Positions 12,584-25,883 of a stretch of DNA of 64,000 nucleotides are shown here, piece after piece. Every line of letters begins with the position of its first letter. Position 1 is the first letter of the stretch. The notes under the pieces are model-generated. The model saw only the letters and a list, made by a program, of their open reading frames with translations, was not told where the DNA came from and did no database searches. The stretch is from NCBI GenBank assembly GCA_032173965.1, contig JAVUNC010000004.1:27815001-27879000 (forward strand). The letters run 5' to 3'. The translations under genes were made by a program, and so were the position numbers. The stretch is from Sitta carolinensis. Its lineage: Eukaryota; Chordata; Aves; Passeriformes; Sittidae.

Positions 12584-13627
12584 TGTTCAGAGAATTCTTG
12601 CCTTTGAGGAAACCAGAATTCAAAATGAAGTAATTTAAAATTGTAAATGAATCCACCTTTAATCATAGGTAAATTTAACCTGGTAACTAACTACCCTGAA
12701 ATATCAAGCAATAGCAGGTTGTCCTATCATGATACAGATACATAGTTTGAAGTGGGATTATCTGTCAAGTTATTTAATTGGGATGTTCTGTGAAAAAATA
12801 AGCAGTGACAAACATTTCAAGGTGGTCTCAACAAGGAAGTTCAAGATTGTTGCATTAAGTGTTTGCAAAATGACCAATGTTAATTCATTAAGGAATGTGC
12901 TGCAGCCTCCTGTCTGCACCTTGCTTCTCCCCATGTTACTACAGTATGATCAGTAAAACTGCTGTAGCAAAGTTAGGTTTCCTGATGGATCAAGATCTTT
13001 CACAGAAATCAGATTCTTCAACTGTAAAAATTTTGTTATTCAATCACTGTGCCTGAAGAGAATTATTTCCTGCATATCACCCCCTACACAAGCTGATCTA
13101 TTGAGACTGCCTTTTCTTATTAATAATCTACATTTAAGTAGTTCTCTTAACACCTGGAAAAATGTAAATTACCTTATTAAGAAAGGGAGAACAGGGACCA
13201 AACCTGATCTGGATTAGAAACAAAAGACCTCTCTTACTTACATTGCTTTGAAAAATGTTTGTACTTAAAGGTATTAATTTAATCTTTAATAATCTCCTGT
13301 TTTCTTTTACTACCTACTTGTCAAATACAGATTTAGTATTCTAACAGTTAAGAGAACATAAGAGAATGCTGAACAATTGCATATAATTTTTAATTTCATA
13401 ATGCTAATTTTATACAAGAACATTATCCTTACCAGACATTAGTACAAATAAAAGGATGCTTTTAGACTACATTAAATTTTAAGTGTTTATCTATTTCATT
13501 GGTAAGAGAGAAAGCTGTTTATGAACAGACTGCATTGTGCTAATTAAGGCACTTATAGATAATACAGAAAACACTTCCTCTTTGGAAAAAGAAATTGTCT
13601 TCCTAAAAAAATTGGCTCTATTTACTG

Positions 13628-13659
<32 letters not shown>

Positions 13660-16600
13660 AAGAAAAACAGCATTTCTGCATTTCTCTTTACAGACATTGT
13701 AGGGTAGTAAGCATAAACCATAACAAAAATATATTTTGTACAGATGTTCTTGTTGGTGCACTGAAACAAATCAAGAGGGGCCTAAGAAATACTTACCAAA
13801 TGGATTGTTTTTATGTAAAGAAACACTGACAATTAAAATACAGATTAAGAAAAAAAATTAGTTGTAACCTTTTCAAAACGCCCCCCAGGTGAATATTCTT
13901 CAGGACAAACTCTGTAGCCATTCTATGATCTGGGGAGGACCCTTGATGCAGAGAAATTACTTTTAAAATGCAGAATATTGGAGATGAGACATCTAATGAG
14001 ACTACAAGACCTACATTTTAAATACCTTTCAAGTTTCATTTAGCTACAACTGTGACAGGCTGTCTTGTAATAAAAAATACAGGTCTGGAAACAAAGACCC
14101 ACTTTCTAGCACTAAGACAGACAGAAATTGGAAAGGAAATACTGTCTGCACAGCAAATCTATGATTTGGAAGCACTCTGAGAACATCCTGTGCCAAAGCA
14201 CTTCAGGAATTATTTCAGAGGGAAATTGTAACCCCTTCTCTACTCATGGACATGTTTGAGTCATCCTAGATATATTTTGTTATACACCCATGAACTACAT
14301 TTTGTCAGAAGTGTAAGTTTGGAAACACCTCTGAAAGAGAAACCTCCTTCACAAACCATAACCATAATTCTTAACTGTCCTGGTTTTGTTCCCTGACTTC
14401 ATGACTTTGAACCTGTAACTACATTTCTGTTACACTCTACAGAAACTCCACCAGTAGAGTTGAAAAAGGTAGACCCACAAGTAGGCTGCTGCACTGAAAT
14501 CAGGTATCTGTACATGGTTGCTCTTTTGTCAGAACTGTTCAGTGGGTAAACAAACACATGCAAAAAATATTTAATTCTATTTAATTATGCAAATAACTGT
14601 GCCTGACTTCTACTCTGATGTTTCATCTAAATGACATCCTCCTGGGTTTTGTGATCATTGCATTTTCAAACTGAGATGCATGTCTGTGTTTAAATGACAA
14701 AGTTAGCATTTGAAAAGATTTACCAATGTTAAATTACAAATGTGCACAACACTGCAATGCTACAAGTTTGAACAAGTAAAAAAAAGAGAATGGTTCTGAA
14801 TTAAAATAAATGTATGTAAAAATTTGTGACATCCTTTAAGAAGACATACTGCTCCATGGTGCCTTAGCTTTATTAAAAAAAAAATTGGTTTGTTATCAGT
14901 CTCAAGTTTCAGACTTCTAAAATAAATTTTCATTTCATCCTTTTTTTTGATTTTTAAAAAACCTGACAGAACAGTTATAGTAAGACAACTTTGCAAGCAG
15001 TTCTTCAGTCCCTATAAAAAATATATGTAAGATCAGAAACCCTCAGATACTATCAGCTTTATAGCCAGGAATCAAATGAGCCTCTACTAATTTTTTATGA
15101 AGGATCCTCTTTTGTGATGCCAAGTCCCTCATGATTTCAGGAGCTTCTGAAACACATGGTACTAGTCCAAAAGGCATCACAGGCACAAAGCTAAGAACAA
15201 GGACCTTAAGACCCCCCTTGGATTCTCAGCCTTATAGACTGTATTATGTGGATCAAGAGGCTTCTCTAGTACCCATGAATTTCCCTGGTGGTTTTGTGCT
15301 GTCTGAAGCCAAAGCCTTTAAACTGATTTTTTTCTACTTAACAATTACAAAAGTTTGACAAAAAGAGAAAAAAAAAAAAAAAAAAAACCAATCTTTGGAA
15401 AGTTGGTAAGAAAAACGCCTCTGTCTTCAGTTCCCTGTGTGTTGGACTACACCCAAATTCAGTCAAGTTATACAAACAAATTGGTTTCTGTTCAAAACAT
15501 CCACATAGCCACTAAAAGCCTTAAACATTGTATCATTGCATTCTTGTTGGGTATAAGCCTCAGCCTTACTTTCAAGATTGTTAAAAGATTGTTAATCCCA
15601 AATATGCATGCTTAAGAAACAATCCAGGACTCTAAGTTTGGGATCAATGCATAATTTATTTAGTTAGATTATTTCACAGGAGACTATATTTTCAAGAATT
15701 GTAACAGGTCTTATAATGATACTTTCAGTCAGTTGCTGACATATAATTCAATAGCTACTCATTATTTGCTAAAATTTAATTGATTGGAGTAACAAAGAAG
15801 CAGTAGTCCAACAATGTTTTTATCTGTATGATACCTATTTTTCCATTTCTTGCCTTTTCATTGTGTATTTTTTTCCTGTGCCTTGAAGAATCAGACTAAT
15901 GCTTTCAAGATGCAAACTAATAGTTGAACAACCATTATTTTACCTTCTTAATCGAGGTGTTGCCATTATTGGAGGTTATTTTCTGTGTCAGAGGTATCAA
16001 ATATGTCATTAATACCTTCATCATGTAAGCTTATCTGTGAAAGAATCTGGGAATTCATTTTTATTTAATGTCTTGTTCCCTCAATCATAGCATTATATTA
16101 CATGCATATTTAGTTCATACAGCAACAGTTTGCATGAGACTGGACAATGGGCACAAAGGTCTATGCAGCTGGCAGCTGAATGAAACCTCTGCACAGAAAT
16201 GGAGTAACAACACTCAAGGTCTTGTTGCAAACTGAACAATCTGCAAAAGGCTGAATAAAAGAACCTTTTGGTTATAAGTTTATCAAACCATTCTCTCATC
16301 AAGTCTCATATTCTTTCCCTCTGTGCAGTTACAAAGCAATCTCTTCTATTCATAGGACTCACAATGGACCCCAGTCCTTTAGCACTAGTAATTACTTCTG
16401 TAGACTAAAAACAGATGAATTGTATTCTTTTTTGAGGAAAATAATCAGAACCAAAACAATAACTAAAAAACCCCAACAACAAAATTCCCCAAAACAAAAC
16501 CTTTGCAAACTTATTGCTCCTAGAGTAATAATTGCAATTAAACATGTACACAAAAAGAGTAATGCAGCTTTGGGAATAAAGGCTTCCATTTTCTTATTAA

Positions 16601-19600
16601 TTTTTACTTATGTTAGCAGAAAGCTACATAAGGCCTCAGGATGGAAAATGCATTGTACAGAATTGAAAATATAGTTACAATGAACTGCAACATTTGAGAA
16701 ACTCTTGCCACCATGTGAATTTGTTCCCTAACACATTCTACAGGCAACAACTGCTTGATTAAAGGAAATACGAAAGTTTCAAACAAGCACAAAATGTCAG
16801 AATTGCAAAATGTGAGCTAGGCATTTAATTTTGTGTTGACAGGTGTTAAGTGCTTAAACACTTGTGTGGATTTGAGTCTTAAATTTTACATAGCACTCTA
16901 CATGTTCAGAAAGTACGCCTCAGAATTTTCACATCATTAATCCACAGAGTACATGTATAATTCCCACTTGATACAGAGCACAAAAAAATTACTTGCACAG
17001 GTAGGTAGTAGGTAGAGAATTAGTACTCAAGACCTATTCATGCTTCACCAAGCCTATATTGTCCCATGTTACCCAAATTTCTTGTAATTTAAAGATAAAA
17101 TGATAAAAAGTTACAAACAAAATTATAATATCATCACTGCTTCAACCAATATTTAAGCAAAACAGACTTCCACACAAATGTATTTCATAATGTATCTACT
17201 GAAACTTATGAGTTAGAAGACATATGGAGTGTTTTATTTCTAAGTGGACTACCTTTGGTATAGTTTTTGTTTTATTTTGCTTGTCTGGTACTCAGCTTGA
17301 AAAGTCTCCCTTTGTGAGTTTGTTTTTTTTTTTTTTTTTCTTTTGTGTGTGTGATTATAATTTCAGCCAGGTTTTGTTATCTGAGGCACTGTATTTTATA
17401 TTCTGTATTGCAATTCAATTTACAGTTCCTAACAGCAAGGGTTGAATTTTCTGAGTGACTAAGTAAAGAGGCTGATAGATATGATTACTTCTGAAGAGAA
17501 GGAGAGAAGTGATTCTGGGAATATAGCTCTGTTTGTTTCTGAACAAGGAGACTTATGATCAAGAAAGTTCAGCAGATAAACTATAGATATGAATAAAATA
17601 GTTTTGATCATGTTTATGAGGAGTTTTCTCTAAGACTTTTCTCTAAGACTTAGACCAACAGAGAAAAGCTCACAAAGCAGGAAACCAAGTTAATTGCAAC
17701 AAAGAGAATAAGTCTTCCTTGAACAACAAACACTAGGAACTGGATGTGTCATTTCCCAACACCAAGATATTTGCCTGACCTACAGCTCAGAGCAGAAAGG
17801 CAGTAGACTACCTAGCATAGATAACAGGATAACTACAGCTGCAACTAAACTGAGGTCAGTAAAGGTTGCAAAACCTGACTGAATAGTGAGTAAATCATGC
17901 CCGGTCCTCTAATGCTCGATGCATATTTTTAGAGGTCACCAAGATATGTGGCTTCAGCTTAGCACTGTTAAGTTGGTGTTACACTGTTTTTATTGCCCTG
18001 ACTGCAGTAAGGGTATACATGACTATTTTTGTCATAGGAACAATCTTTTTGGTTCTGATAGTTGGGTTAGTTTTTCTGATTACTGTGTTCAAACTATGCA
18101 GTATATACAGCATCATTAAATTACTGAGCAAAAACTTACTGAGAAAATATCAGGCAAATAATGCACAACTTTAGATCCTCCTGAATATTACATCAATTAT
18201 GCTGAAAATTTAGAATTGCAATATTTTATTTTTCCAAACCATAACTACAACGTTGATATAAAGAAGGACAAGAGGTGATCTGTGCATGATGGAAACTTTT
18301 AACAAAGATAAAGTCTTATTGATAAATTGCACTTCACAAACAGAACTTGTGTTTTTTGAAGTGGTAGAATTAACAATTACAGGGCAAATTGCAGATTTCC
18401 TGATAGAGTTTTGTCTATATTAATAGACTTCTTTACTTGTATCACATACTAGTGTCTTACAGTGTATTTCGAGTGTAGGGCAGTCCAACAACAGCAGATT
18501 CTATAGCATGAAGTTACTACAAAGGAGAAAACGTCAGAACAAGGAAAAAGAATAATGTTTTCAGTCATGCAGACTATTTCACTGTTTAGACAAACTGTGT
18601 AATCTTTGAGCAGTAACAATCAGCATATTTAGAAGGTTATAGAAGTAATCCAACAGCTTTCTTAAGTGGATTAAAGGTAATTTAAATACTTCCTCAATGC
18701 CAAAGAGTATGTTTACCCTAAGTCTTTTTTCTGGTGGTGACCAGTAACAGATGTCATGGAGAAAAAAATGACGGAGCACAAGTACAAAAGTTTCCTCAAT
18801 TTTTCAAATGTCAATCATAACTAAATTTTGAAAGCCATAACATCCTGTGGTTAGAAATGCAGTCATCAAGTGCTTGCCTAACTTTTCTTATAGTTCAGAT
18901 ATAACATTGTGGAACATACAAGCTGTCCCAATTCCAAAGTAGACAATTTGCAACATATTCTCAGCTTATATCAAACCCACTCCAGCAGGACAGAAGCAAC
19001 TCACACATAAAATTTTTCTAGGCATTGGTTTTGAAAGCACATTGCCTGTGAAGTCACCAAAACTTTTGGATATAACGTAGGAGAAATTTTGCAATAATTG
19101 TGTAGTGTATTTTGAAGTCGTAAGAGGTTGAAGAGCTGCAGTATTTTTCCTCATCACATATATACATATACAGGTTTTAAACTTGGCAACTAAGTAAACC
19201 AATCAAGTCAATTAACACATTTATTGCATGATAATAATAGGAATGGTGTTTCTTTCTATGCATATTTTACTTCAAACACAGATATTAGAATATTGATCAG
19301 CATGGGCCTGTGAGTATTTTAAGTTCATCGTTTATAATGTTACCAAGTTGCGTTCCAATTGGAAATTTATAATGCTGAAAGTCCAAGATTCTGAATACCA
19401 GTGTAAAGTAATGTGTATGCTTACCCATCTGCAATCCACCAGTGAAGAGAAAATTTCTACTTTATTTCATAAGCATCTGTGAAATATTTACTAAATTAGG
19501 GACCATAGGTCTTTTTGTCAATGGCTAAGATTCTTTACTTTAAAAAAATTAAAGTCTTTAGTGCTATTTTCTACTTTATTCAGAAAATAAAATAAAACAT

Positions 19601-22600
19601 TATATGCTCAGCACAAGTTGCATATTGTAAATCAACACCTATTTTGTAATATACTCATACAGGAATTATTAGATCGAAGAAGCAAAAATGGTTCAATAAG
19701 GTGGCCTTTCAGTCATTTGAATTCCCATCCTTCTGCCACAAAAGCTAGTATTTCTTGCATTGGAAATTAATGGGATGATCAACTCACATCTATTCATGAG
19801 AACTGCAGTTTAGAAAGAACCCAGTGTTCCCTGGGGCAAATTAGTTGTTGTTGGCAGTATGTGCTGCTGCTGTTGTTACAAAGGGCAAGGTAATATAGTT
19901 ATATTTTACTAGTGTCAGATGGTGCTGTGCAGTAAGAGGATAGGGTAATTTAATGCAACACCATTTATTTATAATGGAAGCCTGAATCTCCATCCACTGA
20001 ACTATAAATTTGCATTTTGTTGGATATAGTCTATTTCCCTAGATCACTGAAGCTATTAAAATCTGAAGACTAAGTTATTGATATGGAGACCTGTTGCTGA
20101 GCTGTTTAGATCTATCTAGTTTTCTAGCACATATATTTTGGAGGTACTAGATACTTGTTTCTTTTTCAGGCTTTATACTATACTTAAGCTTGTCACATAG
20201 TCACGGTTTATCTGATAGATGATGTAATATGAAATACAGCTTTAATAGCCAAATGGAACTGAAATTTTTACATAGTATAACCTGACATCTTCAAAATCAG
20301 CATATTGTAACTAACCATTAATATTTTAATAAAATGGTCAAATATAATTTTTACAAGAAAAATCTTCACTGTCGAACTCATACTTGCATTCCTGTCTTGG
20401 ATGTTGACATATAATTGTTATCACTGAGCTGAAAATTTCATATAAAATAATATCTAGAAACAATGAAAAAAGACAGTCAAAATTTGTTCTTGCACTTTGT
20501 AATAATTTAAGCTATGCAACACATGCATTGTAGTGTTATCCCTCTCTTCAATACACATTGCTACAGAGCATTATCCAAGCACCATAGAGGAAAGTAGATG
20601 AATTCAGATTTCTGGTGTAGATAGGTCTAGTATGCCACTGGATGAAAAACTATGATTACAATAAATCATATCCTGATATGGCTGGCTAACAGAGTTCTTT
20701 TATGTCTCACCAGAACCTTAGCAATACCTACTATTTTTATAGTTTTCACTGCCAAGGATATCCTCTTTTATTTTTTTTAATTCAAGACAGGGTACACTGA
20801 CTTAAAACTTCCTGTATGAAACAGAATCTATATCACGATATCTAACAGGTAATATCTTTTTTTTTTACTGAAGTGGGTTTAATTCACAAAGATATTAAAT
20901 GTACCAAGGACTCCAGCGTTCAAAGAATGGAAGTAATAACATGAATGTATGATAGGAGAACAAAAGAGTCCAAGTGTAGTACCAAGATTACTCTCACAGT
21001 CCCAGGCATGTGACAGACAACATTTTGATAGTTGTCTCACTAGATCTGCTAACAGCTAGATAGAATTTATTCAAAATCTATCTACAACTTAAATTTTAAA
21101 AATCTGGTTAAAATTCCATCTTGGAAAAATCAGATATTGAAAACTGAGTCAAAATTATCATTATGATTATTACAGATGATCCACATGGCTGATAGTCCTC
21201 AGATCCTATTGGAGTGTACATTAGTTTCTGCATAGAGCAAGTGTAGATCAGAAGAGTAGAAAAATACATATAGTGAATGTTTGTGCTCTTTTTCTTTCTA
21301 TCTACAAACTTACTTAGTGAAGATATTAAACTTGTTGGGTCTGCTGGGTAAAATTAATTTTTGGTCTAGGACCACTAAAATCAATGTTAAAAAAAGAATC
21401 TGATGAAAATTTGGAAGCCTCTTAGTGTTATACCTAAGACTGAATAACAGTCACTTATTACAAGAGAAAACAGAGCTCCTACACTTATCATCAGGAGTCC
21501 TAAGCTTTCAGCCACCATTAAACAGAACTGTCTGTTCTCCAAAATATTGTTCAATGGGCATTAGTTTCACCAGGTCTTTCACATCTTCATATCCAATGTT
21601 TATAGTTACAGCTCAGACACTTTACCTAGTAGAAGGAAGCATATATTTCTGAGTAATATGAACCTATGGAAACTATGGACAAGAGCATTATGAAAGATAA
21701 AATATATCTGTGGATCTACATATGTTTATATCAAATAAGACCCAGTCTAATGTGCAGTGATATTTCATAATAATCAAGGATGATTACCAACTGTGAATTA
21801 AGAATATCTATTGCATTCATGCAGGACTGTATTCCTGCAAGGAAAATTTGGGGTAATTACACTTTAAATACTCTTTTAATTTTTCACAACAATTACAGTA
21901 ATAAAGATATTGGCAAAAAGATAATCAAATGGAAATGTTATTATAACCAACAGGGAAGTAAAAGGACTAAAGAGACTTTCTCTGTACTAGTTAATAAGTA
22001 TCAATTCAATATTAATGGTATCTGAAAAGTATTGTGTCTGTACTAACCAAATTTTTCAGCTTTCCACTTTTTTTTCATTTATGTTTTAAATCCATGTGCT
22101 GTGTTATAAATGAAAAAAATCAAAAGTCACAGTGATGCCACCTAATGAGTGAGATTACAGAGACTTCAATCCAATAACATCCAAGCTGTGAACTGGACTG
22201 CATGATCATCATGCCCTGCACTTTTCCAAAATAAACAAAGCTTAAAGACTTTCTGTTTTGAGTCTGACAGTTTCCTTGGTTTAATTTCTGAATTTGAACA
22301 CAACTCTCCAAAAGAGATAGTGGTGAAACTCCTGGGTTTTGATCTTGATTAGTTGAAGAAAAAAGATATGACATCTCCATCTCAATAGAGTTGAGATGAG
22401 AGATCCTGTACATTTGACAGGAGGATGAAGCCAGCATCCCCAAGAGTCTGTTAAAATTAAGTTGTTATAGCTATGATTAATTTAGGCCACCGTGTGATCA
22501 TGAGCATAAGGCTGACGGCGAAAAGGCACAAAGAACATAGGGCAAGATGGAGGAAAGGCACAAAGGTGCAGGGCTCAAACCTGTGAGTTAATTCCTTCAG

Positions 22601-25600
22601 CTGAATGATGAAGGCTCCAGTATGAGCCATCTACCATTATGAGAAAGATGTCTCAGTGGTCACAGCCAAAAGTGCAGGATTCTTGCCTCTTAAATCTCTA
22701 AACACAATACAAGATATGACTTAGTATCAAATTATATCAGGGCAGGATACTTTGTATTCAGACATCTGAAAATCGAAGGAGCTTTATCTCTGCAATGAAG
22801 ACTATATGATAAGACATAAATTATGCAAGTAAGAATTATTCAGTATTGAACATTCTTTCAGAAAAATAAAAATCCCGGTCATGTCACACATGTTTATTTG
22901 AGACATTTCTACAGATGAAGGCCTTTAGGTAGCCTATTCTCACAGGATCAAGAAGTTAAAACCATTTCTGCTCATGCTTAACTAAAAATAAATCAGTATA
23001 TGCATTCTTAATTTTATTGGCAGAATGTAATAACTCTGTGATCTTAAAATTTATAACATGTAATAATGCCAACGATTTAATAATAAACATCTCAATTGGC
23101 ATTATAATTTTAAAGAGTGGAGACAGATGTATTCCATCAAATTTCCTTTAGTGTACAAAGAAAGATGTTAATAAAGAAGAAAAAAAAATCCCTCCCAGTT
23201 TAAAATCAATGCCTGTCTAATTTTGTAAAACTATTGGGATCGCTCAGTACTTTGTTACCTTATGCATTAAGTCACTCTAAAAGATTATAGTGCTTTTTGA
23301 AAAGTTTCAAGGACACCGTGAACCAGAATTAAATTATCAAGTAATGTTACTGCTTGCTCTTGTATTTACATTTATCCTGGATGAAGTTAATTTATTGTGG
23401 GGGAGGGGGCAAAGAGAACCATACATCACACTAATGCAAAGTCCATGAAAAATTTGTCCTTCATGCTGTGACTGGACACTGTCAAGCAAGGTTTACAACC
23501 TTTTTATCTGTAGCTAAGAAAAGCTGCAGTATTTAGCTACCTCAGTTGCCACTAGATATTTTCCCCTGATTATATTTATGAGGAAAAGGTGAAAAACAAT
23601 TCATCTGTTAAAAAGAAATAACCTTTAAAGCATAACCTCCAGAATCTGAGTATTGATTCTCTCATGTTTCCCCAGGTGGCAAAATGGTGAAACGGAACCA
23701 AGAAAACCCAGAGGCAGTTGCTACAGCTTCTGTGTATAGGACTTGAAGAAAATTAAGATTATGCTTTCATTGTCCATAATATTGCTTTGGTTCCTTTTAC
23801 ATTACATGCATACAAATTCCCATGTGAAATCTGTGAAAAATGAGATTTAAAACAGACTGCAGTCATGACTAAAGAGCTGTCAGTAAAATGTTGTAGAACA
23901 AGTACCCAGACTGAGATTGAAGTCTCACCTGTATCGAATGAAACAACACTGTAGAACAGACCATTGGACAATAAGACCATGAAAAATCCATGATCCTTTG
24001 TTTTTGCAAAAAGAAGTTAATTTAAATTCAATTCCAAGTAAATTTCCTGCATGAAAACTTAATCTTATTTTCATTCATATTCTAAGTATTGCAAAAAACG
24101 CCTAGAGTAGAATCTTTTTTCAGGAGAATTTATATTGTAGTCTAAAACACATGAAAAATCATCATTATTTCTCTTTTTGAAATTAAAGAATTATTTTGAA
24201 GATAATATTTACACACTTCAGTATTCTGAAAAGAACCAAATCAAAATGAAACTAGAGGTGTAAAAAAAATCAAAAAGCCAAAATCAACCCTTTGCATGAA
24301 TAATAAAGTGCACAGTAACAGTTTATTCTTCTTCTAGCCTCAATATTTCCCACTGTTTTTTTTTTTTTTTTGGTTTTGTTTTTGGTTTTGTTTTTTTATT
24401 TCAGCAGCATTTCTATCTCTGTCATTTCATCTCAATTGCTCTGTCTGTTTCAAAGGCAGGGATGCTGTTTTATGCCTGCTGCAACACAGAACTCACAGCC
24501 ATATGGATTGTCCCACAGAGACCCCTATGGGCTCCTAGAAAGGCTTTGCAACCCACATATGGTCCTTTTAAAGGTATTTTGCTCCTTTCTAGATTCATAA
24601 ACCTCATAGGTAACATGGTAAGACAAAAAAAAAAAAAAAAATTCCTCATGCTGCCGCAGACCATAAATTAATATAAACAGTGCAACTTCAAGAACAACCT
24701 GTTTTTTAAGAAATACAGAATCAGTATTACCAGTGCATCTGCTAATGAGTCTGGAAACTTTTCTTTCTCCTCTAATAGGGCAAAAAAGGATAGTAGCAGT
24801 AGTGAAAACATTTAGACATAATGCACTGGATAATTTTTTCTGGCCAGAATTATGATATGGCTCTAAGCAAAACCTATTAAAATGTGGGAAAAGACCCAAA
24901 ACTATTCAATATATCTTGTGAAAACACTCTGTGGAACACATAATTTTAAAAGGTTTTTTCATTAAGATGGTATCAACTTTTATTGAAGTATCAATGTTTA
25001 GTGCATTTTTATCCATAAATTTTATTATTAATATCACCTTTGAAAATGTGGCATATAAATGCAGGCAAATATTGAAATGGGAAGTACAGAGAATTGCTCA
25101 AGAAGCTGGTAATCAGTGTTAGAACTTGACAGACATGGGACATCTGAAGCTTAGCTGGTCCTCTCTTACCTTTACTCACCTTACTTGTAAGAGAGTATTG
25201 CCATCATCTTTTCAAGAATTGTATTCACTCTTGCTAATTCCTTTCAGATTGATTCTCAAGTCAGCATTTGGCTCCCTACTCTGTGATGTGTGCTATAACT
25301 TTTATCCCAGTTTAATAAACCTTTTTAAAAGACTGTAGATATTTTGTGTCCAATTATGCTTTTCTAAACCAAACCAAATCGAAATTGTACCATTATATTT
25401 CATACTGCAAAGGTTTTCACATTCCAGTAAACTATACAAAATAACACAATATCAATCTTTTATCAGTTTAAATAATAATTATCTCCCTGTAAACTACCAG
25501 TAACCTAGCTATGACAGCCAAAGTAAAAATTTTATTATCCCAAATTGATATGTAAAAGATGTTGGAGCCATTCTGTGGGAAGCAAGAATAATCATGCATT

Positions 25601-25669
25601 GTCCTTCTGAACAGACACAGCATACATGTGCAGATGTATGTTACAGTTTTGGTCTTTCTCATCCTGCAG
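12584..25669. other. Long AT-rich non-coding stretch
   Basis: No convincing gene and no recognised interspersed repeat was seen over 13 kb. Small features are the A30 tract (13628-13657), an ATGCAAAT octamer at 14587-14594, an A20 tract near 15368-15387, a T-rich run near 17322-17341, a tandem pair of the 13-mer TTTTCTCTAAGAC at 17624-17649, and a T/G-rich run near 24357-24398 with A17 near 24626-24642. The low repeat content suggests old unique DNA. Confidence 0.55.
13628..13657. repeat. A30 homopolymer
   Basis: This is an uninterrupted run of 30 A residues. No retrogene body or element was recognised upstream on the plus strand, so it is annotated as a mononucleotide microsatellite. Such a run is likely to vary in length between individuals. 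Confidence 0.95.
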
Positions 25670-25883
25670 CAATAGTAACACCACAGTTGTATCAGAGGAG
25701 TACAGACTTCTCAAAGAACAGCCACTTCCTGATTTCCTCCTTGACCAATTTTCTTACTCTAAGTGTAAGCAGTGGCATCAGGAAATTCTGTTGCTGCAAG
25801 AGCAAATTCACCATACCTTGAAATCTTTTTATGGATTTAGATCTACTATAAATTCAGAACATTCAGTCCAGGTTCTGCATTGA
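25670..25883 (+). CDS. Candidate terminal exon, unidentified
   Basis: A strong 3' splice-site pattern (TTTGGTCTTTCTCATCCTGCAG, pyrimidine-rich, ending at 25669) precedes a frame that stays open for 70 codons to a TGA at 25881-25883. The peptide is mixed and hydrophilic, with segments such as VVSEEYRLLKEQPLPDFLL and WHQEILLLQEQIHHTLKSF, the latter able to form an amphipathic helix. It is less low-complexity than most translations of this AT-rich DNA. I do not recognise the family. No partner exon was found upstream, no strong polyadenylation context was checked, and an open frame of this size can occur by chance, so this is only a candidate or a relic of a gene. Confidence 0.2.

Noticed and set aside
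13491..13769. Minus-strand frame of 92 codons with a poly-Phe run
   Set aside because: The poly-Phe comes from the A30 tract read in antisense; the rest is AT-rich random composition.
15131..15358. Plus-strand frame of 75 codons after an AG-ending pyrimidine stretch
   Set aside because: No in-phase donor or partner exon and no recognised domain; it is judged a chance frame.
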